From assembly GCA_921293015.1 (NCBI GenBank), contig OV121082.1, positions 20,191,748 to 20,255,747 on the forward strand: a stretch of DNA of 64,000 bases, read 5' to 3'. Position numbers and translations under genes: made by a program. This DNA comes from Phorcus lineatus (Eukaryota > Mollusca > Gastropoda > Trochida > Trochidae). The notes below the pieces were generated by a model that was not told the DNA's origin, made no database searches, and saw only the letters and a program-made list of their open reading frames with translations. Positions 42,673 to 53,165 of this stretch are shown piece by piece. Numbering within the stretch: position 1 is the stretch's first letter; every line of letters begins with the position of its first letter.

Positions 42673-45150
42673 TGCTGGTTTTCAGAAATATGAGACTGAT
42701 TATTGACACTTGTATATTTTTTATTTCTGGATATTCGATCACGTCTCGTTGAGAATGAAAAATTTGAAAGTCGCCATTTTCTAACTTACAAGTCACGTGA
42801 TTGTACGCGATGTCATATGACGTTCGAAAGTACATGCATGGTATCACACATGTGTGTTACCAACTCATTGTTATCTAATGAGTGATATCACCACGGTTGA
42901 GTAATAATTGTTATTAGATGTTTCTATGCATGATTGAATAGACACGTGTATCCGAAAATCATTATTATCGCCTTAAGATATCTATATTCCCTCTTTTAAG
43001 GGGCTTTAATTAAAATTGTGTGCCAAACTTTCATCAACAGTGAGTAAGATGAAAGGAACATTTAAAAATCACTTAAACACTAAAAATAAAACAAAAAAGG
43101 TTGTTACCTTTCTAGTTCTAATCTTGGTTATAATGTAAAAAATTTTCTATTCAAGCATACCCTAATTAATTCCTTTTGATCTTGTAAGTCAATATTAACC
43201 TGCATCATCAAAGTCTTAAGGCTATACGTCTGTACTAGCTCAACCTCTGCACCTATCTTTTCTTGCTTGTTTTATCATTTTCTCTTTCCAGTTTAAGAAC
43301 TAAGTATTGCGGGATATTTACTTGCAATACTACATATGGCCAAAAATATAGGGGTGAACCTGATTATGTAGGGTTATAAGAGCAACATAATAGCTTTTAA
43401 TTATTATAACATGAAATACTAAGAATTATTCAGGTTTGGGACCATTAACGCCATGCTTTTTACTGCCCATGTCAAAGTTTTTTTCCATAATCTACTTGTG
43501 CATCTCATTTGTATGCTGCCTTTATAGTTTGAATCAGCAAGAGTACAACACTTTTTCACATCATTTCGTAATCAAACAAGAGCCGTTGATTGAATCATCA
43601 ATATGGTTTGTGTTATTGCAGATAGTGTTGTCAGAAATATAACAATGCGAGTTTTGATTAAACTCTTGTGAAATTGGTTCAAGTTAATCATTTATATCAT
43701 TTCCGGATGACAATTAGGTATACACAACAGGGAATGCTTTTATGCCGGATACTTCTGATTACATATTTATGACTGAAGTATTTGTTTTTAGGCTCAGTTT
43801 TATTGGTTTGGAAAATTCTATTGGAGGAAAACTTGCATTCAGTGTTTTTAAAGTGTTTATCATGAGTTACCAAAGAGTAATCAATGAGGTAAGTTTTTCA
43901 ATTTTGTAACATTTTTTAAGCTGAATAATACTATTTTGTAATGAAACTGATCTCAGATCTCAGCTGTTTGATTAAATCAAGTAAAATTCATGTTTTTGGT
44001 AATATATCCCAATCAAACACTCCACTTCTTCAAATGATTCAGTTCATTTCCATTGAACTTGTTAAAGAATTGAATAATTCTTCATATCGAAAGAGGTATG
44101 TATATAATATGTATAATATATTGTAAAGAGAAGTATATATAATAGTGTAACTTTTTGGCCAAATTTCTTTTGGTTGTATGCCGTCCCAAATAGAAAAATG
44201 CAGATGAAAAAAAAACTTTCCGAAGACATGATGGTCTTGAATGGGCAAAAGCGCGTTTATTTGAAATTTCATTTCTTGAAATCTCCAATCTCCAAGAAAT
44301 ATTAATTCAGATGCAACTAAATACAATTAGAAATCGCACATTAAACATAAAAAAACAACACCCACCGAAGCTGGAGACTGCTCAATCCAAACTATTTTTA
44401 GACGCGTTTGCTTCCGCTGTCGACCGAGAATTAACGGATATTACCGATGTTCCTTCCGAAGTGGGACGATGTTGCTTCCGTTAGGGACTAAAAATCTCTG
44501 TTATTACCGGTTTTCACCGATGTTGACGTCTTTGTTTCGCTATTAAGCTGATTTCCTTCCATTATGGAAGCTTTTCCTTCTCTAAGCAATGTTTTCCTTC
44601 AAATTTGATGCATTTCCTTCAATTACTTAGAGGGGCCTGTAATTGTATTTGCTGAATGTATATCTTCAGAAGGTCAAACATTTAAAAACTCAACGCAATC
44701 ATTTGTACTCATTCGTAGTCGTATAAAAAATTATGAAGCCAAACAAAATGGCAGCTATTTTGAACAGGCTATTTTTTATGTGAACACCTTTTAAGCATTT
44801 TGGAAGGGAAATGGATTCTCATTGTTAACATTTCTGAACATGATATGTTCTGTTTAGAAATGCTTGATTTAAAACATCGTCTTGCCAAAATACTTATTTT
44901 CGTATCGTTTTTCAGTTTGTCTTCAAAAACGTGCATCTGTCCCTTTAAAGGTTTTAATTAGTTTTTGATTAAAGCAAATTCTTGATAAATTCTCTCCATA
45001 AAAACATTAGTAGTTAGCTGAATATAGAATATTAACAAATTTACAGTAAATCAGCTAAATAATTCATCATTTGATAAAAGTCTTAAAAATTAGTGATATT
45101 ATGTTCATAAATAATATATTTTAAGACATACATTTATATATATATATATA

Positions 45151-45182
45151 AATGACTACATTGTCTATGACGTCACGTCATT
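45151..45182 (+). repeat. Inverted repeat, left copy (32 bp)
   Basis: Begins aatgactacattgtctatga and ends with a TGACGTCA-rich stretch. Exact reverse complement of 45608-45639. Confidence 0.95.
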
Positions 45183-45556
45183 GTGGAACTTGTGACCATC
45201 TAATAGAGGGGAAATCAATTAAACTCTCTAAAAAACATGCGGAGTTCAATGTTTATACCAACATGAACTGTAGTGCCCGAAATGTTATTTATCTAATCAC
45301 ATGTCAGGGATGCCACGAAAAATATATTGGCCAAACAGAGTATCTAAGGGGAAGGGTGAGGGTACACAAACAACAAATTAAGGACCCAAACACCCGCTGT
45401 ATACCCCTCAGTGCACACATAGACTCGTGCGCAAAAGGAAAAGCAATTAAATTTACAATCTTTCCTTTTTATCAACTGTCAACAGATGATCCCATGATGC
45501 GAAAAATAAAGGAAGAATTCTTTATTAAAAAATACTGTTCATCATTAAACAGGTAG
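45152..45556 (+). CDS. GIY-YIG endonuclease domain of a Penelope-like element
   Basis: 134 codons. Residues 45-62 (NVIYLITC.GC..KYIGQT) are the GIY and YIG motifs with a cysteine pair between them (C51, C54). R66/R68 and H72 lie in LRGRVRVHKQQI, a basic helix with the catalytic Arg position. The 'EEFFIKKYCSSLN' near the end (121-133) provides the conserved Glu and the closing motif typical of Penelope-like endonucleases. CGTC at 11-14 may add to a zinc site. The first seven codons derive from the inverted-repeat terminus, so the ATG is accidental. The frame is intact but isolated from any RT domain, so it is a remnant rather than a working gene. Confidence 0.72.
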   Translation: MTTLSMTSRHCGTCDHLIEGKSIKLSKKHAEFNVYTNMNCSARNVIYLITCQGCHEKYIGQTEYLRGRVRVHKQQIKDPNTRCIPLSAHIDSCAKGKAIKFTIFPFYQLSTDDPMMRKIKEEFFIKKYCSSLNR

Positions 45557-45607
45557 AGCGTAATCCTTACACAAGCTCTTTGTACATGTCCAGCATTGTG
45601 ACGTCAT

Positions 45608-45639
45608 AATGACGTGACGTCATAGACAATGTAGTCATT
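45608..45639 (-). repeat. Inverted repeat, right copy (32 bp)
   Basis: Exact inverse of 45151-45182. It lies 52 bp past the GIY-YIG stop and its last bases form the 5' strand of the ribozyme-like stem I. Confidence 0.95.
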
Positions 45640-45673
45640 CTCCCTGAAGAGTAAATCGAAACATGTAGGAGAA
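45638..45673 (+). ncRNA. Possible minimal hammerhead ribozyme motif
   Basis: The core CTGAAGA (45644-45650, fits CUGANGA) is followed by a very short stem II (g...c, 45651/45657), GAAA at 45658-45661, a minimal stem III (c-atg) and a UA dinucleotide at 45666-45667. It is enclosed by a 6-bp stem I, ttctcc (45638-45643) with ggagaa (45668-45673). Such stem-III-poor hammerheads are known in Penelope-like elements. Stem II is weak here, so activity is doubtful. Confidence 0.45.
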
Positions 45674-45838
45674 AATGTTGCGTGCTGTTGTTTTTTATCA
45701 ACGCTTTTAACTATGAAGACTGTACACTTGATTTAACTTTCACCCTTAAATATATATATATCACCGCATTTGGAGTCTCGGCAAGCCTTTTACTTTGTAA
45801 CTTGTATCAACTCGCGTTGATATACAATGTATTTGACA

Positions 45839-46020
<182 letters not shown>

Positions 46021-47400
46021 GTTTATACACTGTATTGCGTTTGTTCAAATCGCGATTGTTTGATTTATTTATGCAAATTTCAAAGGTTAAGTTTAACCTC
46101 ATTGATGCGAAAGTCATTTCAAAGGACGATAAAATGAATCATTTAATTCTATTGTGTCAATGCTATTGATGTTTATATGCATGATTGACTTGACGCATGT
46201 ATCCAAAAATCTTTATCATTGCCTTAAGGTGTTTAAATTCCCTCTGGAAAAAGGCTTTCTATGAAATTGTTTTGCCAAACTTTCATCAATATGGACTAAG
46301 ATGAAAAGGAAATAATGAAGACACTAAAAACAAACAAAAGAGATAGTTACCTTTCTATTTCAAACCTTTATTATTATGTAAACAGTTTTTCTTAACAAAC
46401 ATATCTTAATTGATTCCTTTTGATCTTGTAAGTCAATGTTAAGCTGCTTCATCAAAGTCTTTACGCTACTGCACTAGCTAAACCTCTGCGCCTATTTTTC
46501 CTTTCTTGTTTTATAATTTTTTCTTTCAAGTTTAAGAACTAAGTATTTCAGGACTTTACTTGCAATACTACACATGGCCGAGATACTGGGGAGAACCTGT
46601 AGGGTTATACCAGAATAATAAAGTAGCTAATACTTGGCGAAAGTAAAAGAAATAATTATCAGGTTTAGTAACATTAACACTGTTTCAGCCCGTGCTTTGT
46701 AATGCCTGTGTCAAAGTTTTCCCATAATATTCTTGTGCATCTCATTTGTATGCTGCCTTTATAGTTAGCATTTAAATCTGCAAAAGTACAACACTCTTTC
46801 ACAACATTTCGTAATCAACACACGAGCCGTTGATTGAATTGTCAATATGTCTTGTGACAATTGACAATTAAGTAAACACAACTGGGAATGTAGTATTCTC
46901 TGGATACTTATTAATGACCGAATTATTTTTTCTAATACTAATTTTTGTTGTTTTGGAAAATATTATTGGAGGAAAAGTTTTATTCAGTGTTATAAAAAAT
47001 GTTTATTATGCAATAATTGTTTATATGTAGTTTCCGTCTTTACGATAAAATATCGATAGGTTAGTATGGAAGATTTTTAAAGCTGAATAATATAGTTTTG
47101 TTAATGAATCTGAGAACAATGATCTCAGCGGTAGAACGTTTAATCAAATCTAGAAAAACCAATGTTAGGGATAATATCCGCTAATTGAACATGTTATTGT
47201 GCTTCTCAAAATGATTCAATTCATTTCCTTTTAACTTGCTAATTAGTAGAATAATTGTTCTTATCAAAAGAAGGGTATCGATTTGAATAAAACAAAAAAG
47301 GTTTATGAACTGAATGCTTGATTACTTTGCTAGAAATGCAGTGCAATTCGAAACATGAAAACCATGTTAAACTAGTTGCAAAAATAATCGTTTATGTTTA

Positions 47401-49200
47401 ATAAATTGTAAGCCTTGAATATCAAATGATAATGTTATCAAGACTAGAGAGAAATTAAAATAGTATATAATTTTAAAAAGATAATGGATATACACATATG
47501 CACAATCGAGTGTAGTGTTCAGTTTTACATTATATTGTTATTTACAATTGTATGTTTAAATTTCCTCCACATTGACACCGGATATACTTTGAAGAAATTC
47601 TAACTAACCTAACATTAGCTTACATGTTTATTGAGTAAACAATATTTGTAAACAATTATAATCTTGTTATTGAACAAATGTAGTCATGTGTTTTAATATT
47701 GTCAAAATTCCGGACAATATACCATCAGATGAATGCGAGTTGCGAAGCCACAACAGAAGTCAGCAATTACTGCTGCATTACAGCAGTATGAAAATATGGA
47801 AAAGATTTAACTTTCTAAATAAAATCGTCGAGAAAAAGGTTTATTTTACAGAACGACATATCACACTAGAACAATGTCTTCTTGTTTGTTTTTTAAACTC
47901 ATATGACCTCATAAAAGCGTGCTCACAATCAACCTCTGAAAATGACTATTAATTGTAAAATAAGAAAATATAATATAATGAATGATAATCGAAAGTCTGT
48001 AAAGCATAAAAAAGCTTATTTTGTAATCCATCGCTGATGATTCAATTGATTATTGAATTTCAACTGTACAGGCCTAATTTGTTCTTTATTTAAATTAGGA
48101 ATAAATAATCATTTATATGCAGTTTATAAATACACATTTAACTATTATTAACCTAAAAAACGGAAATCCCTCGAAGTTGATTAGGTGTTTTACTTGCAAA
48201 AACAGTAATGGATGTAATATACCCCATCTTTCACCAACACTATACAATACTTGTTTCGATAATACGTTACATTAAAACACTGAACTGACCTTGTCATGCA
48301 GGAGTTCATATTTTCATAAGTAGATGAGAAAATATATGCAACGTTTTTATCGGAGTTAGACGCTTTCTGGTATATCTCTATTGCAATTATTTCTATAAAT
48401 ATACAATAGTAGAACAATCTGTTATGAAATGAAATTCCCCGAGGAAAGTATGCTTACTTTATGGGCCATAATTACCGACATTCACCTTGGAATGTATTTC
48501 AAAGTTAAAAACAATATTTTTATATTGACTTTTTATTATGAAAAGGCAAAAAAGGAGTAAATTGCTTCTTTTCCCATTGGGAAATTATTTACAGTGCAAT
48601 CAACAGCTTCCAGTATTTAAACAAATCCTTCTTTAAAAAAGTTGTTCAACGGTCAACAATGCTTAATCTTAAATCAAATGAAAATAAAATAAAAGCCTAA
48701 TATCAGCCTAAGATTAAATGATATTTTGTTGAAAATATACAAGTTTGTACCAGAATCAAAGAATTACACGAACTATTACACCTGATCAGGTATGTAATAT
48801 ATTACTTAAATGACATTTAAATTGTAATGTAAGAAGTGCAATTTTAATTATATTAAATTACAGTACTTTAGCCTCTCAGCAAAATTCTAGTATCAGTTAA
48901 CTATACTTTTCACTATCTGGTTAACTCAGGTTATCATACTTTCGACTAGGAGCAAACATTTAGTATCAAGTTTACTCACGTGGCACATAACGTGTTGTTA
49001 GTTATTAATGTCATACATAATAAGGTATTGCTTTCAAAGTTTATTTACTGTAATAAATTGTCGACGTTTTATCTGAGATACAATGGAACAACATTCATCA
49101 TAATTGTCTATTTGATCATGACACTTTCTGGGATAAAAAAACAACCTGTAAACATTTGGCAAGAAATTTAATTGTGGATGACACAAAGTTTCAACACTGG
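47401..49200. other. AT-rich, no gene; part of the diverged unit near its end
   Basis: 48,955-49,060 matches 40,770-40,870 and 58,285-58,340 ('tatcaagtttactcacgtgg', 'aacgtgttgt'). The rest holds no recognised feature. The 88-codon frame at 47686-47952 has no known relative. Confidence 0.45.
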
Positions 49201-49204
49201 TAAT

Positions 49205-49530
49205 ATATTGTCTGCTACAAGCATAAAAAAAGGTAAAAACAAACATTCTTGTTAAGCTGACTTACGGATTAGTTATTGTTTAATTGTGTTACAAGCGTAA
49301 AACAGGGTAAAAACAAACAGTCGAAAATTGTTAAGATGACTTACGGATTAGTTATTGTTAAACTGTGTTATAAGCATAAAGCAGGGTAAAACAAACATTA
49401 AAAAATTGTGAAGATGACTAACGGATAAGTTATTATTCAATTGTGTTATAAGCATAAAAAATGGTTAAAACAAACATTCAAAAATTTCAAGATGACCTAC
49501 GGTATACTTATTGTTAAATTGTGATGACAA
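49205..49530. repeat. 79-bp tandem repeat, ~4 copies
   Basis: Unit 'gataagcataaa.cagggta' + 'aaacaaacatt..aaaattg' + 'aagatgacttacggattagt'. The 'cttacgg' anchor recurs at 49261, 49340, 49418 and 49497. Confidence 0.88.
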
Positions 49531-49597
49531 AAGAGACAATCAGACGTGTAGGCATTGTAGAGTTCGTTTAAAACCTCTTAGATAATTTTTTAAATTT

Positions 49598-52500
49598 TTT
49601 TTTTATAACTTTATTCATTTTTGTTCATGTATATACAAATTCAAAACATGCATATCAATAGAGAACAGACATTTCAACATAATAATGGACAAACAAATTA
49701 AATGTACAGAATGTATTTGAATTACAAAAAAAACCCCAAATTATTCATTGATTGGAATTATAATCTGTGGATGTACATGATACTTTTTTCATAATGATGT
49801 CTTATTGAAAAAATCGCTTAAAACGAGAACAAATTGTGACATGATGACCAGAATTTCATGAATTTTGAATAACTACATTGAGTATATGCAGAATATTTGT
49901 CTATGTTATATATATTGCGAATGTCATTTTTAATGTATGGGATGCTTGGTAGTTTATTTTGTTGTTTTGATTTAAAGATATTGTATTTTATTATTATCAG
50001 AATCAGATTTAGAACATTATTTCTGTGTTGTGGGTATCCGAAGATGGCAGTTTGTTTTGATAAGTTTAATTTACACTGTGTTTTTGATTCGATCCAATTT
50101 GTCATTTCTAACCATATATTTTGCGAGATTTCGCAATCATAAAACAAATGGAGCAATGTTTCAGCGCTTTCACCACAGAAGTCGCATTTTTCATTGTCTT
50201 TATAACCCATTTTTGTCAATAAAGTATTTGTAGGTAGGATTCTGTGAATCAAACGGTATTGGAACCATATATGGTTACTAGCTGAATGGCATTTGTGAGG
50301 GGATTGGTGTATTAATTTCCATTTATCTTCTGTAATAGTACAGTCTAGGTCTTTTTCCCACTTTATTTTGTATCTTAATTTTGTGTCGTTTATGTTTTCA
50401 AGTTGCAATATATCGTAAAATTCCCTACATCCAGTTTTATTCCCTATTAAATTTTCAAGGAAATATGGTAATATAGGATATGGCTGCTTACAGTTTATAA
50501 CAATATTTTGTGATTTTGTGTATTGTTTTACTGCTGCGATGATACCTGCATATTGAAGAAAATTTGTCTTAACATTAAACTTTTTTATGAAAGTATCAAA
50601 ATCAAGGTACTTTCCTTTTGAGTCGATAAGATCGTTAACATACTTTACACCTCCACTTTCCAGTCTTTCAACGTGTATGGATTTTCCGTTTACAGTAATA
50701 TTAGCATTATGCCACAGCGGTTGGGTTAGTATATCATTAGCAGTTTTTGTTTTCTTTCCTTTAACTGTTAAGAATTTCCCCCAGGCTTTTAGTACATCTC
50801 TCCAAAAGGCATTTTTCCTCACTGTCATAACCGTTTCACTGATATAAGATTCACTTTTTTGTATCATATTTGATAGGTTAGTTGAGATATTTTTATTGAA
50901 CAAGTTTCTTTGACAATTACTTGCTGAGTTATGCAGCCGTCTTATCCATGAAAGTTTCTGTGACATGATGATGTTCTTAATGTTAGGCGCTCTGATACCT
51001 CCCTTTTCAAATGTGTTAGTCAAAACACTTCTTTTTATCTTATCTGGTTTATTTTTCCATATGAATTTATAACATAGTCTATTTAGTTCATTTATAATTT
51101 CGTCGCTAGGATTGGGTAATGATGAAAAAAGGTGATTAAGTTTTGGGAGCAATAGGCTCTTCAACACAGTGTTCCTGCCTAGTGGTGTTAAATCACGTGC
51201 AAGCCACATGTTCATTTCAATTTTTATTTTCTTTAGTTTATCTTTGTAGTTTCTTTCAACCATTTCTGCCAAATTATGTGTGAATGTTATTCCTAAGATT
51301 TTGAAAGAAGTTTGTGACCAGTCTAAATTCCAATTATCACAGAGAGAGCGTTTTTCATACCTTTTTGACCCTATCCACATCACTTGTGTTTTTGAAGGGT
51401 TTATCTTAAGACCTGAGAATTCTGAATACAATTTTAGGGTTTGCAGGGCATTTTGTAGACTTTTTTCGGTTCCGTCCAATATGAGGGTACTATCATCAGC
51501 AAATTGAGATGTAAGATATTCAACTTCACCAATCTTTATGCCCTTTATCTTTTGGTTATTTCTAAGCATAATGCTAAGTATTTCTGCACATAAGATGAAA
51601 ATATAAGGAGAAATTGGATCACCTTGCCTGCACCCCCTTGATAATTCGAAAAAGCTAGAGCCGAAGCCATTAACGAGAACGCTTGACTTTATATCTTTAT
51701 AGAATGTGTTAATCCATTTTATAATTGATGACCCAAAATTAAAATACACCAGAACCTTTTGAATGAAACTCCAATCTACCGAATCGAAAGCTTTTTCAAA
51801 GTCTATAAAAACCAATAGACCCGGTATTTCCATACATTCAGAATAGTCAATGATGTCGTAAATCAATCTTGTACATTCACCAATATATCTCTTTGGTATG
51901 AATCCCTTCTGATCTTCATTGATTATGTCTGGTAAAACTGACTTGATTCGATTAGCAAGGGTTGCTGATGCAATTTTATATGAAACATTTAAAAGTGATA
52001 TAGGTCTCCAATTTTTCAAGTGATGTTTAGCTTTGTTAGCTTTTGGTATACAAGTTATCAAACCCTGTTTCTGGCTTACAGATAATTCTCCTGTACGGAA
52101 GCCGTAATTTAATGAGCGTAGAAGATATCTGTTCAAATCGTGCCAAAAAAACTTATAAAACTCAACTGTAAATCCTGATGGACCTGGACTTTTTTCATTT
52201 TTCATTTTTTTCAATGTATTTAATACTTCTTCATATTTCAGCTCTCCTTCCAAATCTATTTTTTGTGATTCTGTTAGTTTTGGAATATTTAGTTTCTGAA
52301 ACATATTTTGCAAATCGACATCTCTACAAGTTTGTTTAGTATACAGATTCTTATAGAAAGTTTTCGTCTCGAGTAAGATATCTTTAGTTTTCGTTGCTAC
52401 AGTTCCATCCTTTTTTTCCAATTTACATATTGCTTTATTGAGAAAGTTTCTATTTTCTAATGACAAAAAGTATTTTGTTGGTTTCTCACCTTTTTCCTTC

Positions 52501-53165
52501 CAGTTGGATTTTGATCGAAGTATTATTCCTTCAGTTTTAATATTATTAATAGTTTCTAGTCTGTCATTGGCTAGTTTAAGATTTTCAGACAACTCTTCCT
52601 TAGTCTTGATATTTTCTGTTTTATCTAAGTCATTATGCATTTTCTCTATTTCATCACGGAGTAATTGTTCTTCTTTTTCTCGAGATTTCTTCTTTTCGGA
52701 AGAATATTTTATAGTAAAACCTCTGATCATTAGAAGCAAAGTTTCAAAAAAGAGTTGGTCATCAATATTTAATTTTATACTACCATCTTCATATTGGCCT
52801 ATTTTATATTGATCAGTTGTTGATTTGATCACATCTTTTATATGCTTCACATAAATTTCGTCGTGTAACAATGAATTATTAAATTTCCAAAAACCTTTAC
52901 CTCTTTCAATATCACTTATTTTCAATGTAAGCCAGATTGCTGAATGGTCTGATCGATATGCCGGGTCTATACCTGCCTTAACAATTGAATTTTCTAAATC
53001 TCTGGATAGAAGAAAGAAATCAAGTCTAGCCTGCTTAATTGGTTTAGATTTTCTCCAAGTGAAACGTTTACAATTTTTGTTAAATTCTCTCCAAGGATCA
53101 ATGAGGTTTTCCTCCTCTATAAATTCTAGAACAACATAGATAATAGTCTTTTGTTCCATATTTTT
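49598..53165 (-). mobile_element. 5'-truncated L1/Tx1-like LINE with poly(A)
   Basis: Minus-strand insertion of about 3.57 kb. The 3' end shows 'gaataaagttat' followed by a run of ten A (plus-strand T run at 49602-49612). The 5' end is cut inside the endonuclease domain near 53165. I could not identify a target duplication because both ends are T-rich. Placed between 48.9-kb and 54-kb blocks that are 1.6 kb apart in a related unit (58.3 and 59.9 kb), so it apparently interrupted such a unit. Confidence 0.85.
49818..53159 (-). CDS. LINE ORF2: partial APE endonuclease + reverse transcriptase
   Basis: 1113 codons without a stop. Residues 1-95 are the C-terminal part of an APE-type endonuclease (IDPWREFN...FTWRKSKPIKQARLDFFLLS, then RSDHSAI at 69-75). 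Residues about 150-230 are a charged coiled-coil-like linker. The RT domain spans about 300-620: SPGPSGFTVEFYK (324-336), NWRPISLLNVSYKI, KGFIPKRYIGE, the catalytic FIDFEKAFD (451-459), RGCRQGDPISPYIF (508-521) and FADD (553-556). A C-terminal CDFCGESAETLLHLFYDC knuckle closes the protein. The motifs suit the L1/Tx1 group; the exact clade is uncertain. The intact frame implies recent insertion, but loss of most of the endonuclease and the 5' UTR makes it non-autonomous. The ATG is internal to the original protein. Confidence 0.9.
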   Translation of the reverse strand: MEQKTIIYVVLEFIEEENLIDPWREFNKNCKRFTWRKSKPIKQARLDFFLLSRDLENSIVKAGIDPAYRSDHSAIWLTLKISDIERGKGFWKFNNSLLHDEIYVKHIKDVIKSTTDQYKIGQYEDGSIKLNIDDQLFFETLLLMIRGFTIKYSSEKKKSREKEEQLLRDEIEKMHNDLDKTENIKTKEELSENLKLANDRLETINNIKTEGIILRSKSNWKEKGEKPTKYFLSLENRNFLNKAICKLEKKDGTVATKTKDILLETKTFYKNLYTKQTCRDVDLQNMFQKLNIPKLTESQKIDLEGELKYEEVLNTLKKMKNEKSPGPSGFTVEFYKFFWHDLNRYLLRSLNYGFRTGELSVSQKQGLITCIPKANKAKHHLKNWRPISLLNVSYKIASATLANRIKSVLPDIINEDQKGFIPKRYIGECTRLIYDIIDYSECMEIPGLLVFIDFEKAFDSVDWSFIQKVLVYFNFGSSIIKWINTFYKDIKSSVLVNGFGSSFFELSRGCRQGDPISPYIFILCAEILSIMLRNNQKIKGIKIGEVEYLTSQFADDSTLILDGTEKSLQNALQTLKLYSEFSGLKINPSKTQVMWIGSKRYEKRSLCDNWNLDWSQTSFKILGITFTHNLAEMVERNYKDKLKKIKIEMNMWLARDLTPLGRNTVLKSLLLPKLNHLFSSLPNPSDEIINELNRLCYKFIWKNKPDKIKRSVLTNTFEKGGIRAPNIKNIIMSQKLSWIRRLHNSASNCQRNLFNKNISTNLSNMIQKSESYISETVMTVRKNAFWRDVLKAWGKFLTVKGKKTKTANDILTQPLWHNANITVNGKSIHVERLESGGVKYVNDLIDSKGKYLDFDTFIKKFNVKTNFLQYAGIIAAVKQYTKSQNIVINCKQPYPILPYFLENLIGNKTGCREFYDILQLENINDTKLRYKIKWEKDLDCTITEDKWKLIHQSPHKCHSASNHIWFQYRLIHRILPTNTLLTKMGYKDNEKCDFCGESAETLLHLFYDCEISQNIWLEMTNWIESKTQCKLNLSKQTAIFGYPQHRNNVLNLILIIIKYNIFKSKQQNKLPSIPYIKNDIRNIYNIDKYSAYTQCSYSKFMKFWSSCHNLFSF

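Larger units (their letters stand above)
45151..45750 (+). mobile_element. Truncated Penelope-like element in a (TA)n site
   Basis: Interval between (ta)n tracts at 45,137-45,150 and 45,751-45,763, absent from the equivalent place in copy 1 of the duplication. It contains a GIY-YIG nuclease frame, a perfect 32-bp inverted repeat (45151-45182 and 45608-45639) and a hammerhead-ribozyme-like motif at 45638-45673. There is no reverse transcriptase in the vicinity, so it is a 5'-truncated copy. GIY-YIG Penelope-like elements are known for such truncations, inverted terminal pieces and hammerhead motifs. Confidence 0.7.

Noticed and set aside
49897-52812. Plus-strand frames under the LINE (49897-50233, 50587-50847, 51280-51507, 52438-52812)
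   Set aside because: Antisense shadows of the 1113-codon LINE frame.
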